Below, piece after piece: positions 45,302-53,856 of a stretch of 64,000 bases of DNA (the first letter of the stretch is position 1; every line of letters starts with the position of its first letter). Origin of the DNA: Cohaesibacter haloalkalitolerans (GTDB lineage: Bacteria > Pseudomonadota > Alphaproteobacteria > Rhizobiales > Cohaesibacteraceae). Below the pieces are notes generated by a model. The model was not told where the DNA came from. It saw only the letters and a list, made by a program, of their open reading frames with translations, and ran no database searches. The DNA is taken from NCBI RefSeq assembly GCF_003574655.1, contig NZ_QNUM01000001.1:372001-436000 (forward strand). The letters are read 5' to 3'. The position numbers and the translations under genes were made by a program.

Positions 45302-47914
45302 ATGATGGATCAGATGTCTTCAGGACAGACTGCCGGTGGTGCGGGCTTTGCGCCGGTCGTGGCGGCTGATCGCGGGCTTTGGGCCTCGCTGCGCCTTGCC
45401 TTCCGGTTTGCCTTGCGGGAAATGCGCGGCGGCTTGCGCGGTTTCTATATCTTTCTGGCCTGCATCGCTCTGGGCGTTGCCGCCATCGGTGGCGTTGGGT
45501 CGGCCTCCAAGGCCTTGACTGGCGGGCTCAACGAACAGGGGCGGCAGATCCTGGGCGGCGATCTTTCACTGTCGGCAACGGCCGTGCCTGCAACAGACGA
45601 ACAGCTTGCCTATCTTGGCCAATTTGGCCAGATCGGCCAGATCGGCAGTTTGCGGGCGATGGCGCGAACGGACGATGCTTCCGAGCAATTGCTCATTGAT
45701 ATCAAGGCCGTGGATGGAAATTATCCGATGGTCGGGGCGCTGGTGACGACCAATGGTCATCGGCTGGCGCCCGGATCGGTGATTGTCGATCCGTTGCTGC
45801 TCGAACGGCTGGGGCTTGCTGTCGGTGATCCGCTGGTCATCGGTGTCAGGCATTTCACCATTGCCGACAGCATTGCCGATGAACCGGATGCGCTGGCCTC
45901 GGGTCTGGCCTTCGGCCCACGGGTGATCATGAGCCTTGAGGACCTGCAGACGACCGATCTGTTGCAGCCCGGTGTCATTGTGCGCTGGACCACGCGGATC
46001 AGGATGGCGGGCACACCGTCGCTTTCGCAAATCGATGCGGTGATCGCACAGATCCGTGAGAAATTTCCCGATGCCGGCTGGCGCATTCGCTCGCGGGCCA
46101 ATGCCGCCGAGGGGCTGGCGCGGAACATTGACCGCTTTGCTGCCTTTCTGGTGCTGGTGGGGCTCGCCTCGCTGATCACCGGCGGGGTTGGCATCGCCAA
46201 TGCGGTGCGGGCCTTCATCGCCGGGCGGCAGACGACCATTGCCAGTTATAAATGCCTCGGGGCGCCAAGCTGGCTGATTGTCGGCATCTATCTGATGCAG
46301 ATCCTGTTCATCGCCTTGATCGGCATTGCGATCGGGGTGTTCTTTGCCAGTCTTGTGCCGTTCATCCTGCAAGCGGTGGTGCCGGACAACCTGCCGGTCT
46401 CGTCGGAGCTTTTCCATCCGTTGCAGCTGGGCAAGGCAGCGCTGTTCGGGCTTCTGGCGGCGCTGCTGTTTTCCATCCGGCCACTGCTGCGCACTCGCGC
46501 CATTCCGGCCACCGCGCTGTTTCGCGACCAGATCGCCCCGGTGAAATATCGGGCCAGCAAGCGCGACTGGGGGATCGTGCTGGCGCTGGGGGCGATGCTC
46601 GTGGCGCTGGTGTTGGCGACTGCCGAGGTGCTCTATGTGGCCGCTGCTTTCCTTGTGGGCATGGTGATTGTCTTTGCCCTGTTGCGGCTTGTTGCCTTTG
46701 TCATCATGAAGACGGCTGCCCGTTTGCCGCGCTTCCGCCATGTGGTGCCACGGCTGGCGATTGCCAATCTGCACCGGCCCGGCGCACTGACGCCATCGGT
46801 GGCGCTCTCGCTTGGGCTCGGGCTTAGCCTGCTGGTGACGCTGGTGCTGATTGATCTCAACCTGCAACAGCAGCTGACGGGCAATCTGCAGCAGAAGGCG
46901 CCGAACTTCTTTTTCATGAATATCCAGAATTCCGAGGTTACCCAGTTTGAGGCCGAGCTGGAGAAGCTGGCACCTGAGGGGACGCATCAACGCGTCCCGA
47001 TGCTGCGTGGCCGTCTGGTTTCGCTCAAGGGCATCGATGCCCGCGATTTCAAGGCACCGGACGATGCCCAGTGGGTGTTGCGCGGGGACCGGGGTATCAC
47101 CTATTCGGCGACGTTGCCGGAAAACTCCACGCTGGTCGAAGGCAGCTGGTGGCCAGCGGATTATTCCGGCAAGAATCTGGTGTCCTTCGATGCCGAGCTG
47201 GCCCGACAGATGGGGCTGGCGATCGGCGATACCATCGAAGTGAACGTGCTTGGCCGCACCATTTCGGCGGAGATCCACAATTTGCGGCGGGTCGAGTGGC
47301 AGTCGCTGGCGATCAATTTCGTGATGGTCTTCTCGCCGAATACCTTTGCCGGTGCGCCCCATTCCCATCTCGCGACCCTCAGTCTGGATCCTCAGGGCAA
47401 GGAGAGTGCTGAAGAGGTGAGCCGCCGGGAATCCGGCATCATGAAGGCCATTGTGCAGGATTTCCCGGCGGTCACGACCATCCGGGTTGGGGACGCGCTC
47501 AATACGGTCAATGATCTGGTCCGCCAGCTGGCCTGGGGCATGCGGGCGGCGTCTTCGCTGGCCATCGTTGCATCCATTCTGGTGCTGGCCGGGGCCTTGG
47601 CTGCCGGGCAGAGGGAACGCATCTATGATGCGGTCATCCTCAAGACGCTCGGGGCAACGCGCCGCAAGGTGCTGTTGGCCTATTCGCTGGAATATTGTCT
47701 GCTGGGGGTGATCACGGCGATCTTTGCGCTGCTGATCGGGCACGTTGCGGCCTATCTGGTGCTGACAAACGTGATGGACATGCCCTTCTCGTGGCAGCCG
47801 CTGGTCTCTGCACTCGTCGTTGTGCTTGCCATGCTATTGACAATTTTACTTGGTCTTGTTGGAACGTGGTCAAGTCTTAATCGTAAACCGGCGCAAATAT
47901 TACGCAATGGTTAA
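45302..47914 (+). CDS. FtsX-like ABC permease, YbbP type
   Basis: This membrane protein of 870 residues has the double FtsX architecture: an N-terminal helix (about 35-55), a long periplasmic domain, four helices with RTRAIPATALFRDQIAP between repeats, a second periplasmic domain, and a final set of three helices ending RKPAQILRNG. The size and arrangement are those of YbbP. With the ATPase before it, it is thought to extract or deliver lipids or lipoproteins at the inner membrane, possibly for the adjacent TesA esterase; the substrate is unproven. Confidence 0.9.
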   Translation: MMDQMSSGQTAGGAGFAPVVAADRGLWASLRLAFRFALREMRGGLRGFYIFLACIALGVAAIGGVGSASKALTGGLNEQGRQILGGDLSLSATAVPATDEQLAYLGQFGQIGQIGSLRAMARTDDASEQLLIDIKAVDGNYPMVGALVTTNGHRLAPGSVIVDPLLLERLGLAVGDPLVIGVRHFTIADSIADEPDALASGLAFGPRVIMSLEDLQTTDLLQPGVIVRWTTRIRMAGTPSLSQIDAVIAQIREKFPDAGWRIRSRANAAEGLARNIDRFAAFLVLVGLASLITGGVGIANAVRAFIAGRQTTIASYKCLGAPSWLIVGIYLMQILFIALIGIAIGVFFASLVPFILQAVVPDNLPVSSELFHPLQLGKAALFGLLAALLFSIRPLLRTRAIPATALFRDQIAPVKYRASKRDWGIVLALGAMLVALVLATAEVLYVAAAFLVGMVIVFALLRLVAFVIMKTAARLPRFRHVVPRLAIANLHRPGALTPSVALSLGLGLSLLVTLVLIDLNLQQQLTGNLQQKAPNFFFMNIQNSEVTQFEAELEKLAPEGTHQRVPMLRGRLVSLKGIDARDFKAPDDAQWVLRGDRGITYSATLPENSTLVEGSWWPADYSGKNLVSFDAELARQMGLAIGDTIEVNVLGRTISAEIHNLRRVEWQSLAINFVMVFSPNTFAGAPHSHLATLSLDPQGKESAEEVSRRESGIMKAIVQDFPAVTTIRVGDALNTVNDLVRQLAWGMRAASSLAIVASILVLAGALAAGQRERIYDAVILKTLGATRRKVLLAYSLEYCLLGVITAIFALLIGHVAAYLVLTNVMDMPFSWQPLVSALVVVLAMLLTILLGLVGTWSSLNRKPAQILRNG

Positions 47915-48214
47915 CGTATGATGGTGGTAGACTAGCGGTGATAGTCATGCGTCTTGACCGTTGGTTTCTTGCCCTTTGGGCGAGAAACGACTGGAAAGAC
48001 TCAGGAACCTGTCCAGAGAGCGATGACATTTGCGTGAATTCGACGTCAGAATCCCGATTGTTGCCCAAAAAGGACTTGAGCTGTTGAAGGATGCCCCCCA
48101 TATATTGGGACGAACGTCGGTTTTGAAACTGGTTCCGGCGACCACCAACGTGACAAACCTATTCGGATTGGTCAGTCGAACCGTTCGAGCTTTTGAGTTT
48201 TGTGAGGAGAATCC
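47915..48214. other. intergenic region before the BI-1 gene
   Basis: It contains the heat-shock-like promoter at 48075-48103 and a leader of about 100 bp. No gene or clear terminator was found. Confidence 0.4.
48075..48103 (+). promoter_or_regulatory. heat-shock (RpoH)-like promoter of the BI-1 gene
   Basis: A -35 element CTTGAG is followed after 15 bp by CCCCAT with ATAT behind it, close to the RpoH pattern CTTGAAA-N(11-16)-CCCCATNT. The predicted start leaves a leader of about 105 bases before the gene at 48215. Confidence 0.5.
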
Positions 48215-48991
48215 ATGGTGAATGACTTCCGTCAAAGCGCACATATGAGTGCCCGTGCCGCCGAAATGGCGCGCATCGATCAGGGCCTGCGCAGTTATAT
48301 GCTGAAGGTCTATAACTATATGGCCATTGCGCTGGCAGTGACTGGCGTATTTGCCTATGGCATCTTTACAGTTGCCTTTACTCAGGACCCGTCTCAGGCG
48401 GTGGCCCAGGTTCGCGGTGGCCTTTATGTCACCCAGCTTGGCGCAACCCTGTTCGGTAGCCCGCTCAAGTGGGTGATCATGTTCGCCCCGCTGGCGATGG
48501 TGATGTTCCTGAGCTTCCGTATCCAGCGCATGAGCGCCAGTGCTGCCCAGACCATGTTCTGGGTCTATGCCGCGCTGATGGGTATTTCCCTGTCATCGAT
48601 CTTTGCGGTCTATACCTCGACCTCGATCACGCAGGTGTTCTTCATCACCGCAGCGTCCTTCGCCGGTCTTAGCCTCTATGGCTACACCACGCCGAAGAGC
48701 CTGTCCGGTATGGGCAGCTTCCTGTTCATGGGCCTCATCGGCATCGTGATTGCTTCGATCGTCAACATCTTCCTTGCTTCGAGCGCTCTGGCGTTCGCTG
48801 TTTCCGTCATCGGTGTTCTGGTCTTTGCCGGCCTTACCGCCTATGACACCCAGCAGATCAAGGAAATGTATTTCGAAGGCGACAGCTCTGAAGTCTCCGG
48901 CAAGAAAGCCATCATGGGTGCGCTGCGCCTGTATCTGGACTTCATCAACCTGTTCATCATGCTGCTGCAGCTTCTTGGCAATCGCGACTAA
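48215..48991 (+). CDS. Bax inhibitor-1/YccA-family membrane protein
   Basis: The protein has 258 residues with seven expected membrane helices and the BI-1 C-terminal pattern FAGLTAYDTQQIKEMY followed by ALRLYLDFINLFIMLLQLLG. Bacterial members include YccA, which modulates the FtsH protease, and YetJ, a calcium-leak channel. GGAG precedes the ATG. The heat-shock-like promoter would fit a YccA-type role in membrane-protein quality control, which is inference. A strong terminator follows. Confidence 0.93.
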   Translation: MVNDFRQSAHMSARAAEMARIDQGLRSYMLKVYNYMAIALAVTGVFAYGIFTVAFTQDPSQAVAQVRGGLYVTQLGATLFGSPLKWVIMFAPLAMVMFLSFRIQRMSASAAQTMFWVYAALMGISLSSIFAVYTSTSITQVFFITAASFAGLSLYGYTTPKSLSGMGSFLFMGLIGIVIASIVNIFLASSALAFAVSVIGVLVFAGLTAYDTQQIKEMYFEGDSSEVSGKKAIMGALRLYLDFINLFIMLLQLLGNRD

Positions 48992-49019
48992 GCGCAGAAC
49001 AGCATCGGGCTGAAACAAA

Positions 49020-49051
49020 AGAAGCCGCTCCATTCGGGGCGGCTTTTTTGT
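49020..49051 (+). terminator. rho-independent terminator of the BI-1 gene
   Basis: AAGCCGCTCC pairs with GGGGCGGCTT around an ATTC loop and is followed by T's, 30 bp after the stop. Confidence 0.9.
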
Positions 49052-49231
49052 TTGCATGATCAATATAGTGCCCCGCCGAGGTGGTTTCAATTGGGGCCAT
49101 TCCCGACAGAATCGGTCGCATTGACGCCCCCTCTGCCGACGCGCTAGTGAGCGATGGTGTTGGCTGTCATTGGCATGTCTGGTGGTGTTTCCAGCGCCTG
49201 CATGCCACTACTTGAGGGGGAGGTGGTTTCC

Positions 49232-49657
49232 ATGATCAAACTGATCGCAATCGTCAATTTCGTTGCCGCTGTCGTCCATCTGGTTTTCTGGGGTCTGGTG
49301 TTTGTCCATTTCGGCAATGATCTGACTGGGGCCTCACCATCGCCTGCGCTGGCAACGACCTTTGGCATCGGGGTGGCTGACATCGTATGGTCGGTGCCGC
49401 TGCTGTTGGTCGGCTCGATCGGACTCGCACGCATGAGGCCGCTTGGCTGGCTCTGTGCCCAGATGGCCAACGGGCTCTATGTCTACTCCATGACCTTCAT
49501 TCTGATCAGGGACGGACTGACGGGGGATTTCAAGCCCGGCTCCTATCTCTTCATGCCCTTCACGCTGTTTGCCTTTTGGGCGGCATGGGCACTGTGGAGC
49601 CGGCGCGATCTGTTCTTTGTCGCTAGCTTTCCACGACCTTCAGAAGTTTCTGGTTGA
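49232..49657 (+). CDS. four-helix membrane protein of unknown function
   Basis: The protein has 141 residues with four hydrophobic segments (about 3-26, 42-66, 74-95 and 108-126), short loops and a basic C-terminal end. I do not recognise a family. GGGGGAGG precedes the ATG at 49232; the open frame upstream continues without a family-like sequence. The last 35 bases overlap the end of the convergent DUF2794 gene. Confidence 0.65.
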   Translation: MIKLIAIVNFVAAVVHLVFWGLVFVHFGNDLTGASPSPALATTFGIGVADIVWSVPLLLVGSIGLARMRPLGWLCAQMANGLYVYSMTFILIRDGLTGDFKPGSYLFMPFTLFAFWAAWALWSRRDLFFVASFPRPSEVSG

Positions 49658-50018
49658 GCAGCCGCAGGATCGGGTCCAGCTCCTGGCCGCGCTTCAGTAT
49701 CTGGCCGTGCTGGGAGATGAGGCTGTAGGCGCCCTGTTTTCGGGAAAGCTTCGGGTTCTTCTCGATGCGATAGATCGGCATTTCGCTTGTTCGTCGGAAG
49801 ATGGAAAAGACCGCGCGGTCCTTCAGTGTGTCGATGGCATAATCACGCCATTCCCCTGCAGCCACCATGCGCCCGTAGACGTTGAGGATCGTCGTCAACT
49901 CCAGACGGTTGAAGCAGATCTGCTGGGGTGGTTTGGGCTGGCTGCCTGTGTGGCCAATAACCGTCGCTGGGCGCAGGCTTGCCAGCGAGGTCACACTTTC
50001 ATCCGAACTATCGAGCAA
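49623..50018 (-). CDS. DUF2794 domain protein
   Basis: The protein has 131 residues. The central part ICFNRLELTTILNVYGRMVAAGEWRDYAIDTL and the following RRTSEMPIYRIEKNPKLSRKQGAYSLI are the DUF2794 pattern, a family I know only from alphaproteobacteria and of unknown function. The start is a TTG at 50018 supported by a perfect AAGGAGG five bases upstream; longer frames lack such a site. Its 3' end overlaps the membrane-protein gene on the opposite strand by 35 bases. Confidence 0.85.
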   Translation of the reverse strand: MLDSSDESVTSLASLRPATVIGHTGSQPKPPQQICFNRLELTTILNVYGRMVAAGEWRDYAIDTLKDRAVFSIFRRTSEMPIYRIEKNPKLSRKQGAYSLISQHGQILKRGQELDPILRLLNQKLLKVVES

Positions 50019-50352
50019 GCGACCCTCCTTTTGTTCGCAGTCTTGTGCCAAGACATGTGGACTATTTGGCAACGATCTTCAAAAACTCAAGAGATATGAT
50101 TGCCTTAAAACACGGTCTTGGCAAGAGCGGGGGGCTGGCGGGGAGGAATAAATCGCCTTGCCCGTGGTGAGGGGCGACAGCTTGTTGCGATTGCGCGCAA
50201 GGTTCGTGCGTGCTGGCACAAGATTGTTTTGTGCCAAGGGCCGTCGCAGAGACCGTCGGCTGGTTCGCGCCGAATGGGCTTCATTGGAAAAATCACAAAA
50301 TTGCCTTATTGCAGCCCTTGGAAAGTCGGCCTCGAGGGCCAATATCTAACCT

Positions 50353-50579
50353 GTTGCATCGTGGTACGGTTCACACTCCGAGCGCGGGACTCTGCCCCCT
50401 TTGACTTGTGCTCGTGAACCGGATTGCCATGGTCGGTTGGTTGGACTGTTGCATGTCTGTGGTCCTTCACGCCGATCTGGCAAGCATTCGACAAGACGGT
50501 TTGTCCCTCGAATTCCCGACAGCGGTCAACATCCCAACAGCTCCTTTGCGGGATGCCTCTTGTGCATCCCGTTTTTTTT
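50353..50579 (+). ncRNA. candidate small RNA ending at an orphan terminator
   Basis: A strong rho-independent terminator at 50549-50579 has no gene upstream on its strand. Just before the stem the sequence AGCTCCTTTGC is complementary to a Shine-Dalgarno sequence (AAAGGAG), a feature of trans-acting small RNAs. A possible promoter is TTGGAA at 50318-50323 with AATATC 17 bp later, giving about 227 bases; an alternative TTGACT lies at 50402. The 5' end is therefore uncertain. No known RNA family was recognised. Confidence 0.35.
50549..50579 (+). terminator. orphan rho-independent terminator
   Basis: A perfect 8-bp stem (CGGGATGC with GCATCCCG) with a seven-base loop is followed by eight T's. 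No plus-strand gene precedes it for nearly 900 bp. Confidence 0.85.
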
Positions 50580-50602
50580 GGGCTCTGCTTCCTTCAGATC
50601 AT

Positions 50603-50631
50603 CTTGAAAGTCACCGGCAGCATTGCTAGAT
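50603..50631 (+). promoter_or_regulatory. heat-shock (RpoH)-like promoter of htpG
   Basis: CTTGAAA matches the RpoH -35 element exactly, and CTAGAT follows with the same 19-base spacing from CTTG as in the BI-1 promoter of this window. The -10 differs from CCCCAT but resembles the alphaproteobacterial CTATAT. Confidence 0.45.
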
Positions 50632-50795
50632 CCTGTGCTGAAAACCGGAATTCCTGCGAACCGGCGTCTTTTTGCTCTCTTCGTGCTTTGCGAGGCGGGG
50701 AGGCCGGCGACGGAGCAGGGCGAAGATTGACATGGTTGCCGGATCCGGGCCCTCTGTGGCCGGCTTTGGCGATGCTGAAAGGAAGGACACACGTC

Positions 50796-52727
50796 ATGAC
50801 CGATCAAACGCAAACCGAAGCGGTTGAAACCGAAACCCACTCTTTTGAAGCCGAGGTCTCGCGCCTTCTTCATCTGATGGTGCATGCGGTTTACTCCAAC
50901 AAGGAAATCTTCCTGCGCGAGCTGATTTCCAACGCGGCCGACGCCTGCGAGAAACTGCGCCACACGGCGCTGACCAACCCCGATCTTACCCGCAACGATC
51001 CAACCTTCAAGATCACCCTGTCTGCCGATGGCAAGGCCGGGACACTGAAGGTTGTCGACAACGGCATCGGCATGACCAGGGAAGAGCTGATCGACAACCT
51101 CGGTACGATCGCCCGCTCCGGCACCCGCGCCTTTCTGGACCAGCTGGCCAGCAGCGCCAATGGCGAGGATGGCTCTGCGCTGATCGGCCAGTTCGGTATC
51201 GGCTTCTATTCCGCCTTCATGGTGGCAGACCGCGTCGACGTCTTCTCCCGCAGGGCCGGTGACGCCGAGGCCTGGCGCTGGTCGTCCGATGGCATGGGGT
51301 CATACGAGATTTCCCCGGCCAGCGAGGAGGATGCGCCGGTGCGCGGCACCAAGATCGTTTTGCATCTGAAGGAAGACGAGAAGAGCTTTGCCGATGGCGT
51401 GACCATCCGTCGGGTTGTCCGCGAATATTCCTCTCACGTGCCGGTGCCGATCCGCATGATGACCTATAATGAGGAAGCCAATGCCATCGATGAGGAAGAG
51501 CTGACCGATGGCTCCGCGCTGTGGCTGAAGCCCCGCTCCGACATCACCGAAGAGCAGTATACCGAATTCTATCAGCATACCGCCGGTCAGTTCGACCAAC
51601 CGGCGCTGACGATCCATTATCGTGCCGAAGGGCGGACTGAATACAATGTGCTGGCCTTTGTGCCCGAGCACAAGCCGTTCGACCTGTTCGATCCGAACCG
51701 CAAGGGTCGCGTCAAGCTCTATGTCCGCCGGGTGTTCATCACCGACGATGCCGAAATCATGCCCGCCTATCTGCGTTTTGTGCGTGGCGTGGTTGACAGC
51801 GAGGATATTCCGCTCAACATCTCCCGCGAAATGCTGCAGGACAATCCGATCCTCAATGCCATTTCCAAGGGCGTGACCAATCGCGTTCTCAGCGAGCTGG
51901 AGAAGCTGGCCGACAAGGAAGAAGACAAGTTCAATTCCGTCTGGGAAGCCTTTGGTGCGGTGATCAAGGAAGGCCTCTACGAGGATCCGGAACGGCGTGA
52001 CCAACTGTTCAAGATCGTGCGCTTCAACTCCACCAAGGGGGAAAACCGCACGCTGGCGCAATATGTTGCCGACCTCAAGGAAAACCAGACCGCCATCTAT
52101 TATGCACTGGGTGACAGCAAGGAGGCCATTCTGGCCAGCCCGCAGCTGGAAGGTTATCAGGCCCGTGATGTCGAGGTTCTGCTGCTGTCCGATGCGGTTG
52201 ACGCCTTCTGGGTGCAGACGGCGCTTGGTTTTGATGGCAAGAGCTTCAAGTCGATCTCGCAAGGGGCGGCTGATCTTGATCTCATCGAAAAGCCGGAAAC
52301 CGAAGAGGACAAGGCCAAGAGTGATGAAGAGAAAGCCAAGGAGAAGGGCGATGTTGCCGAACTGGTGACCTTCGTCAAGGAAACCCTTGGCGATGCGGTC
52401 TCCGACGTGCGCATCTCTTCGCGTCTGGCAACCAGCCCGGTCTGTATCGTGGCTCCGGATTACGGCCCGGATCGTCGCTTCGAGAAACTGATGCGCAGTC
52501 AGAAGGGGGCCGATATCGGCATGAAGCCGATCCTTGAAATCAACCCCGATCATGGCCTCATCCGCATGCTGGCCGATCAGCTCAAGGCTGCCAGCGACAA
52601 GGCCAGCGTTGAAGATGGCGCCCGTCTGCTGCTTGATCAGGCGCTCATTCTGGATGGTGAGCATCCGTCCAATCCGGCCGATTTTGCCGCGCGCCTGTCC
52701 AAGGTAATGATGGCTGGCCTCAAGTGA
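50796..52727 (+). CDS. htpG: molecular chaperone HtpG (Hsp90)
   Basis: The protein has 643 residues, the normal length of bacterial Hsp90. The N-terminal ATPase domain has FLRELISNAADACEKLR, VVDNGIGMTREELIDNLGTIARSGT and IGQFGIGFYSAFMVAD; the middle domain has the catalytic-loop region DIPLNISREMLQDN. A short charged linker rich in Glu and Lys precedes the C-terminal dimerisation domain. It refolds and stabilises client proteins under stress. I chose the ATG at 50796 with AAGGAAGG upstream; the open frame continues upstream but lacks family-like sequence. A heat-shock-like promoter lies about 165 bp upstream. Confidence 0.96.
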   Translation: MTDQTQTEAVETETHSFEAEVSRLLHLMVHAVYSNKEIFLRELISNAADACEKLRHTALTNPDLTRNDPTFKITLSADGKAGTLKVVDNGIGMTREELIDNLGTIARSGTRAFLDQLASSANGEDGSALIGQFGIGFYSAFMVADRVDVFSRRAGDAEAWRWSSDGMGSYEISPASEEDAPVRGTKIVLHLKEDEKSFADGVTIRRVVREYSSHVPVPIRMMTYNEEANAIDEEELTDGSALWLKPRSDITEEQYTEFYQHTAGQFDQPALTIHYRAEGRTEYNVLAFVPEHKPFDLFDPNRKGRVKLYVRRVFITDDAEIMPAYLRFVRGVVDSEDIPLNISREMLQDNPILNAISKGVTNRVLSELEKLADKEEDKFNSVWEAFGAVIKEGLYEDPERRDQLFKIVRFNSTKGENRTLAQYVADLKENQTAIYYALGDSKEAILASPQLEGYQARDVEVLLLSDAVDAFWVQTALGFDGKSFKSISQGAADLDLIEKPETEEDKAKSDEEKAKEKGDVAELVTFVKETLGDAVSDVRISSRLATSPVCIVAPDYGPDRRFEKLMRSQKGADIGMKPILEINPDHGLIRMLADQLKAASDKASVEDGARLLLDQALILDGEHPSNPADFAARLSKVMMAGLK

Positions 52728-52767
52728 TCGTTGGGGCGTAAGCCACACCGGCGATCCTGATGAGTGG

Positions 52768-52802
52768 AGCCGCGAAGGAGGGTATCTTTCGCGGCTTTTT
52801 TG
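52768..52802 (+). terminator. rho-independent terminator of htpG
   Basis: AGCCGCGAA pairs with TTCGCGGCT around an 11-base loop and is followed by T's, about 40 bp after the htpG stop. Confidence 0.88.
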
Positions 52803-52959
52803 TTGTACTAACTCGATCCTTCGTCCGGCGAAGGCGTGTCTCCCGGTTTTGGGGGTGGTAATTTGCGCAGAACTTCGCCATATAGAACGAGAAATCAGAG
52901 CGCCTGACGACAGATCGGCACTCTTTCCCAACATCAATATCTGGCAGGAATGGCTGACA

Positions 52960-53850
52960 ATGGCCTCGCACGTGCAATTTTTGAAGATGAATGGTCTTGG
53001 CAACGAATTCATAGTGATAGATGCCCGAAAGACCAAGCCCCAGCTTGGGGCCGATGCCGTGCGCGCGCTTTCCAACCATCAGACCGGACCGGGCTGTGAT
53101 CAGTTCATCACGCTGGAGAATTCCCCGTCAGGGGGCGATGTCTTCATGCGCATTCACAATGCCGATGGCGGCGAGGTGGAAGCCTGTGGCAACGCGACCC
53201 GCTGTATCGGGCGGCTGATGATGGCAGAGAGCGGTCTGGACAAGGCCGTGATCGAAACCGTGGTCGGCAAGCTGATCGGCTATCGCTGCGATGACGAGAC
53301 CATGGTGACCGTCGACATGGGCGTGCCGAAATTTGGCTGGAAGGACATCCCCCTGTCCGAGCCGTTCGAGGACACGCGTGCCATCGAATTGCAGATCGGG
53401 CCAATCGATGCGCCGATCCTGCATTCGCCTTCGGTGGTCAATGTGGGCAACCCGCACGCCATCTTCTGGGTGAAGAATGATGTCGAGAGCTATGGTCTGG
53501 AAGTGAACGGGCCGCTTCTGGAAAATCACATGATCTTTCCCGAGCGCGCCAATATTTCGCTGGCTCAGGTCAACAACCGTGCTGAAATGACCCTCAAGGT
53601 CTGGGAACGCGGTGTGGGCCTGACGCAGGCCTGTGGCACGGCCGCCTGTGCGGCTACGGTGGCTGCCATTCGCAACAACATGACCGACCGCAAGGTTCTG
53701 GTCCATCTGCCCGGTGGTGATCTGACGATCGAATGGCGGCAGGCGGATGACCACATCATGATGTCTGGTGCGACCGAACTGGAATATGCCGGTGAGATTG
53801 ATCTTGCAGATCTCTCCTGGCGCAAGCTGCCCGCTGGCAGCGTGGAGTAA
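52960..53850 (+). CDS. dapF: diaminopimelate epimerase
   Basis: The protein has 296 residues and converts LL- to meso-diaminopimelate for lysine and peptidoglycan synthesis. The two catalytic cysteines are Cys76 in EVEACGNATRC and Cys225 in LTQACGTAAC, each at the centre of a mirrored half. The start at 52960 is preceded by AGGAA and begins just before the conserved FLKMNGLGNEF. It is followed at 6 bp by mtaB in a conserved rhizobial order. Confidence 0.96.
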   Translation: MASHVQFLKMNGLGNEFIVIDARKTKPQLGADAVRALSNHQTGPGCDQFITLENSPSGGDVFMRIHNADGGEVEACGNATRCIGRLMMAESGLDKAVIETVVGKLIGYRCDDETMVTVDMGVPKFGWKDIPLSEPFEDTRAIELQIGPIDAPILHSPSVVNVGNPHAIFWVKNDVESYGLEVNGPLLENHMIFPERANISLAQVNNRAEMTLKVWERGVGLTQACGTAACAATVAAIRNNMTDRKVLVHLPGGDLTIEWRQADDHIMMSGATELEYAGEIDLADLSWRKLPAGSVE

Positions 53851-53856
53851 TCTTAT

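Larger units (their letters stand above)
50019..50795. other. long gene-free region before htpG
   Basis: No convincing protein gene was found in 777 bp. It contains a strong terminator without an upstream gene (50549-50579), suggesting a small RNA, and a heat-shock-like promoter for htpG (50603-50631). Confidence 0.5.

Noticed and set aside
45566-47743. Long minus-strand open frame of 725 codons opposite the YbbP-like permease
   Set aside because: Arg/Gln/His-rich shadow of a clear membrane protein gene.
50118-50417. Plus-strand frame of 99 codons in the gap before htpG
   Set aside because: Codon use is unlike the neighbouring genes and no ribosome-binding site or motif was seen, so the region is better explained as non-coding.
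51300-53075. Minus-strand open frame of 591 codons opposite htpG
   Set aside because: It runs through the htpG terminator and the start of dapF and shows no family motif.
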